A DNA stretch of 64,000 nucleotides, from the NCBI GenBank assembly GCA_963555705.1, contig OY743179.1, forward strand, positions 24,864,192-24,928,191, read 5' to 3'. This document shows, one piece after another, positions 63,040 to 64,000 of the stretch. Source of the stretch: Ligustrum vulgare (lineage: Eukaryota; Streptophyta; Magnoliopsida; Lamiales; Oleaceae). The notes beneath the pieces were generated by a model. It was not told the origin of the DNA, made no database searches, and saw only the letters and a list, made by a program, of their open reading frames with translations. The translations under genes were made by a program, and so were the position numbers. The number at the start of each line of letters is the position of its first letter. Position 1 is the first letter of the stretch.

Positions 63040-63206
63040 AGTGTGCTTATGAAAAAAAAAAAAAAATCTTTGTAAAAGATCCCTCATTAAAGTTATTGAG
63101 AAAGATGAGTTGTGGATGCACGACCATATTAGAGATATGGGAAGACAGATTGTTTTGCAAGAAGGATATTCATTTATTGTGACGCAGGACAGAAGTAAGG
63201 AATTCA
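63040..63206 (+). pseudogene. TNL NB-ARC fragment (ARC2, MHD motif)
   Basis: The frame reads CKRSLIKVIEKDELWMHDHI then RDMGRQIVLQEGYSF. ERSLI...LWMHDxLRDMGRxIV is the ARC2 end of plant TIR-NBS-LRR proteins and includes the MHD switch motif. A poly-A run at 63051-63066 truncates it on the left and unrelated LTR-like sequence on the right. It probably belongs with the TIR-domain pseudogene that starts at 37468. Confidence 0.75.
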
Positions 63207-64000
63207 AACGAAATCCTTAAAAGAAATATAAAACTTGAAATCCACCAAGAAGAATGAGAGAAATCTCAAGAACTTTTATTAATCAATGAATGAATAGAAA
63301 TAATGAATTAATCCTCTATTTATAGGGCCTTAAACCAAAAAAATATGTTCTAAATCAACTAAGAAAACATAAAACATATTCTAAATCGATCTACCCAAAA
63401 TAGACATATTATAATAAGGATTCTGACCTCGGTGCAAAAAGTTATGGACGTTTGATCGCCCCTTTTTTCTGGGATAATTTCCTATTCATCTCCTCTTCAA
63501 ACTCCAACGCCAACTCTGTGGGTACTGAAACCCCCATCTCTGTCCATTTTCGGCAAATGATCTGTGTGGAGGCTATGTATGTGCCATGGTTTCCGGCAAT
63601 AGGTTTCAGTGATGCACCCATGGCATCATCACCTCTCCATTTTTCTGACGAATGGTTGTAGTATATTTTCCGTTAGCGAGTCCTAGAACATTGAGCGGCA
63701 GCTGAAATTCCTCGTAGGTTAATGTAACCATGCAGAATGGAGATGAAATCTTGGATTTGGCTCTCTCCATTTGGGCAAAGTTTTGGATCCTATTTCAGTT
63801 GGGCCAGATTCAGGTTTGGGCCGATTTTGTTGGACATAATCATATTGAGACTGCATTTGAACTTGGACCAGACTTTAATTTGAGGTGCAAATTATTATGG
63901 GAACAATACATAAATAAGATGTATGAAAATACATATTTCAAAAATGAGATTAAACTTGTATAATTTCAAAAATCAAGTTGTAATTAGAATTAGTTTATTA
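63207..64000 (-). repeat. LTR-like sequence, incomplete at the window edge
   Basis: On the - strand GGCCCTATAAATAGAGGATT provides a TATA box. It is followed by a leader with ATTAATAAAAGTTCTTGAGA and TTCTTCTTGGTGGATTTC, the shape of an LTR U3-R-U5 region. It directly truncates the NB-ARC fragment. The open frames at 63452-63661 and 63730-63963 show no domain. The left boundary is a guess and the right end is outside the window. Confidence 0.35.

Overview
This window is nuclear DNA of a plant, almost certainly a eudicot. It is AT-rich, its genes have canonical GT-AG introns, it carries TIR-type NLR sequence, and it is packed with plant transposon families: Ty1/copia, Ty3/gypsy including a Tat-type element, hAT, PIF/Harbinger-like and mariner-like MITEs, and tRNA-derived SINEs. 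I cannot name the species.

Two host genes look intact. (1) The 3' end of a small single-pass membrane protein gene on the + strand (exons at 1-71, 1417-1660 and 10493-10603). Its last intron is 8.8 kb, swollen by a solo LTR (2772-4278), an 862-bp inverted-repeat element and a complete non-autonomous LTR retrotransposon (5826-8873). (2) A complete six-exon gene on the - strand (16698-22572) for the catalytic subunit of protein phosphatase 2A. It splices to 306 residues with all metal-binding motifs and the C-terminal DYFL. Its introns carry a SINE, a mariner-type MITE and a 973-bp hAT element. A decayed copia element (22779-28818) starts only about 200 bp upstream of its ATG.

Between them (10.6-16.4 kb) lie a possible 62-codon two-exon gene (13229-13953) and two fragments of an NLR P-loop in inverted orientation (13998-14325). 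These fragments could fold into a hairpin containing 24 identical base pairs.

From 30 kb rightward the window is transposon strata. A TIR-bounded unit (30243-32308) holds an internally deleted hAT copy and an orphan exon. A TIR-NBS-LRR pseudogene begins at 37468. Its TIR exon is split by a 5.2-kb hAT element (37641-42859) that keeps a near full-length transposase with three in-frame stops, and again by a 0.45-kb hAT relic (42956-43405). A 12.8-kb Tat-lineage gypsy element (43809-56589, - strand) lies beyond it. That element has gag-pro-RT-RH-aRNH-IN, an antisense ORF with its own TATA box, three tandem arrays of different period between pol and that ORF, and a 1.6-kb solo LTR nested in its pol. 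The right end (56.6-64 kb) has more hAT elements and MITEs, a 108-bp hairpin, a foldback element, and a fragment of NB-ARC from a TNL gene.

The strongest leads are the inverted NLR P-loop locus, the antisense ORF plus tandem arrays of the Tat element, and a four-copy family of about 500-bp MITEs all flanked by TAA.
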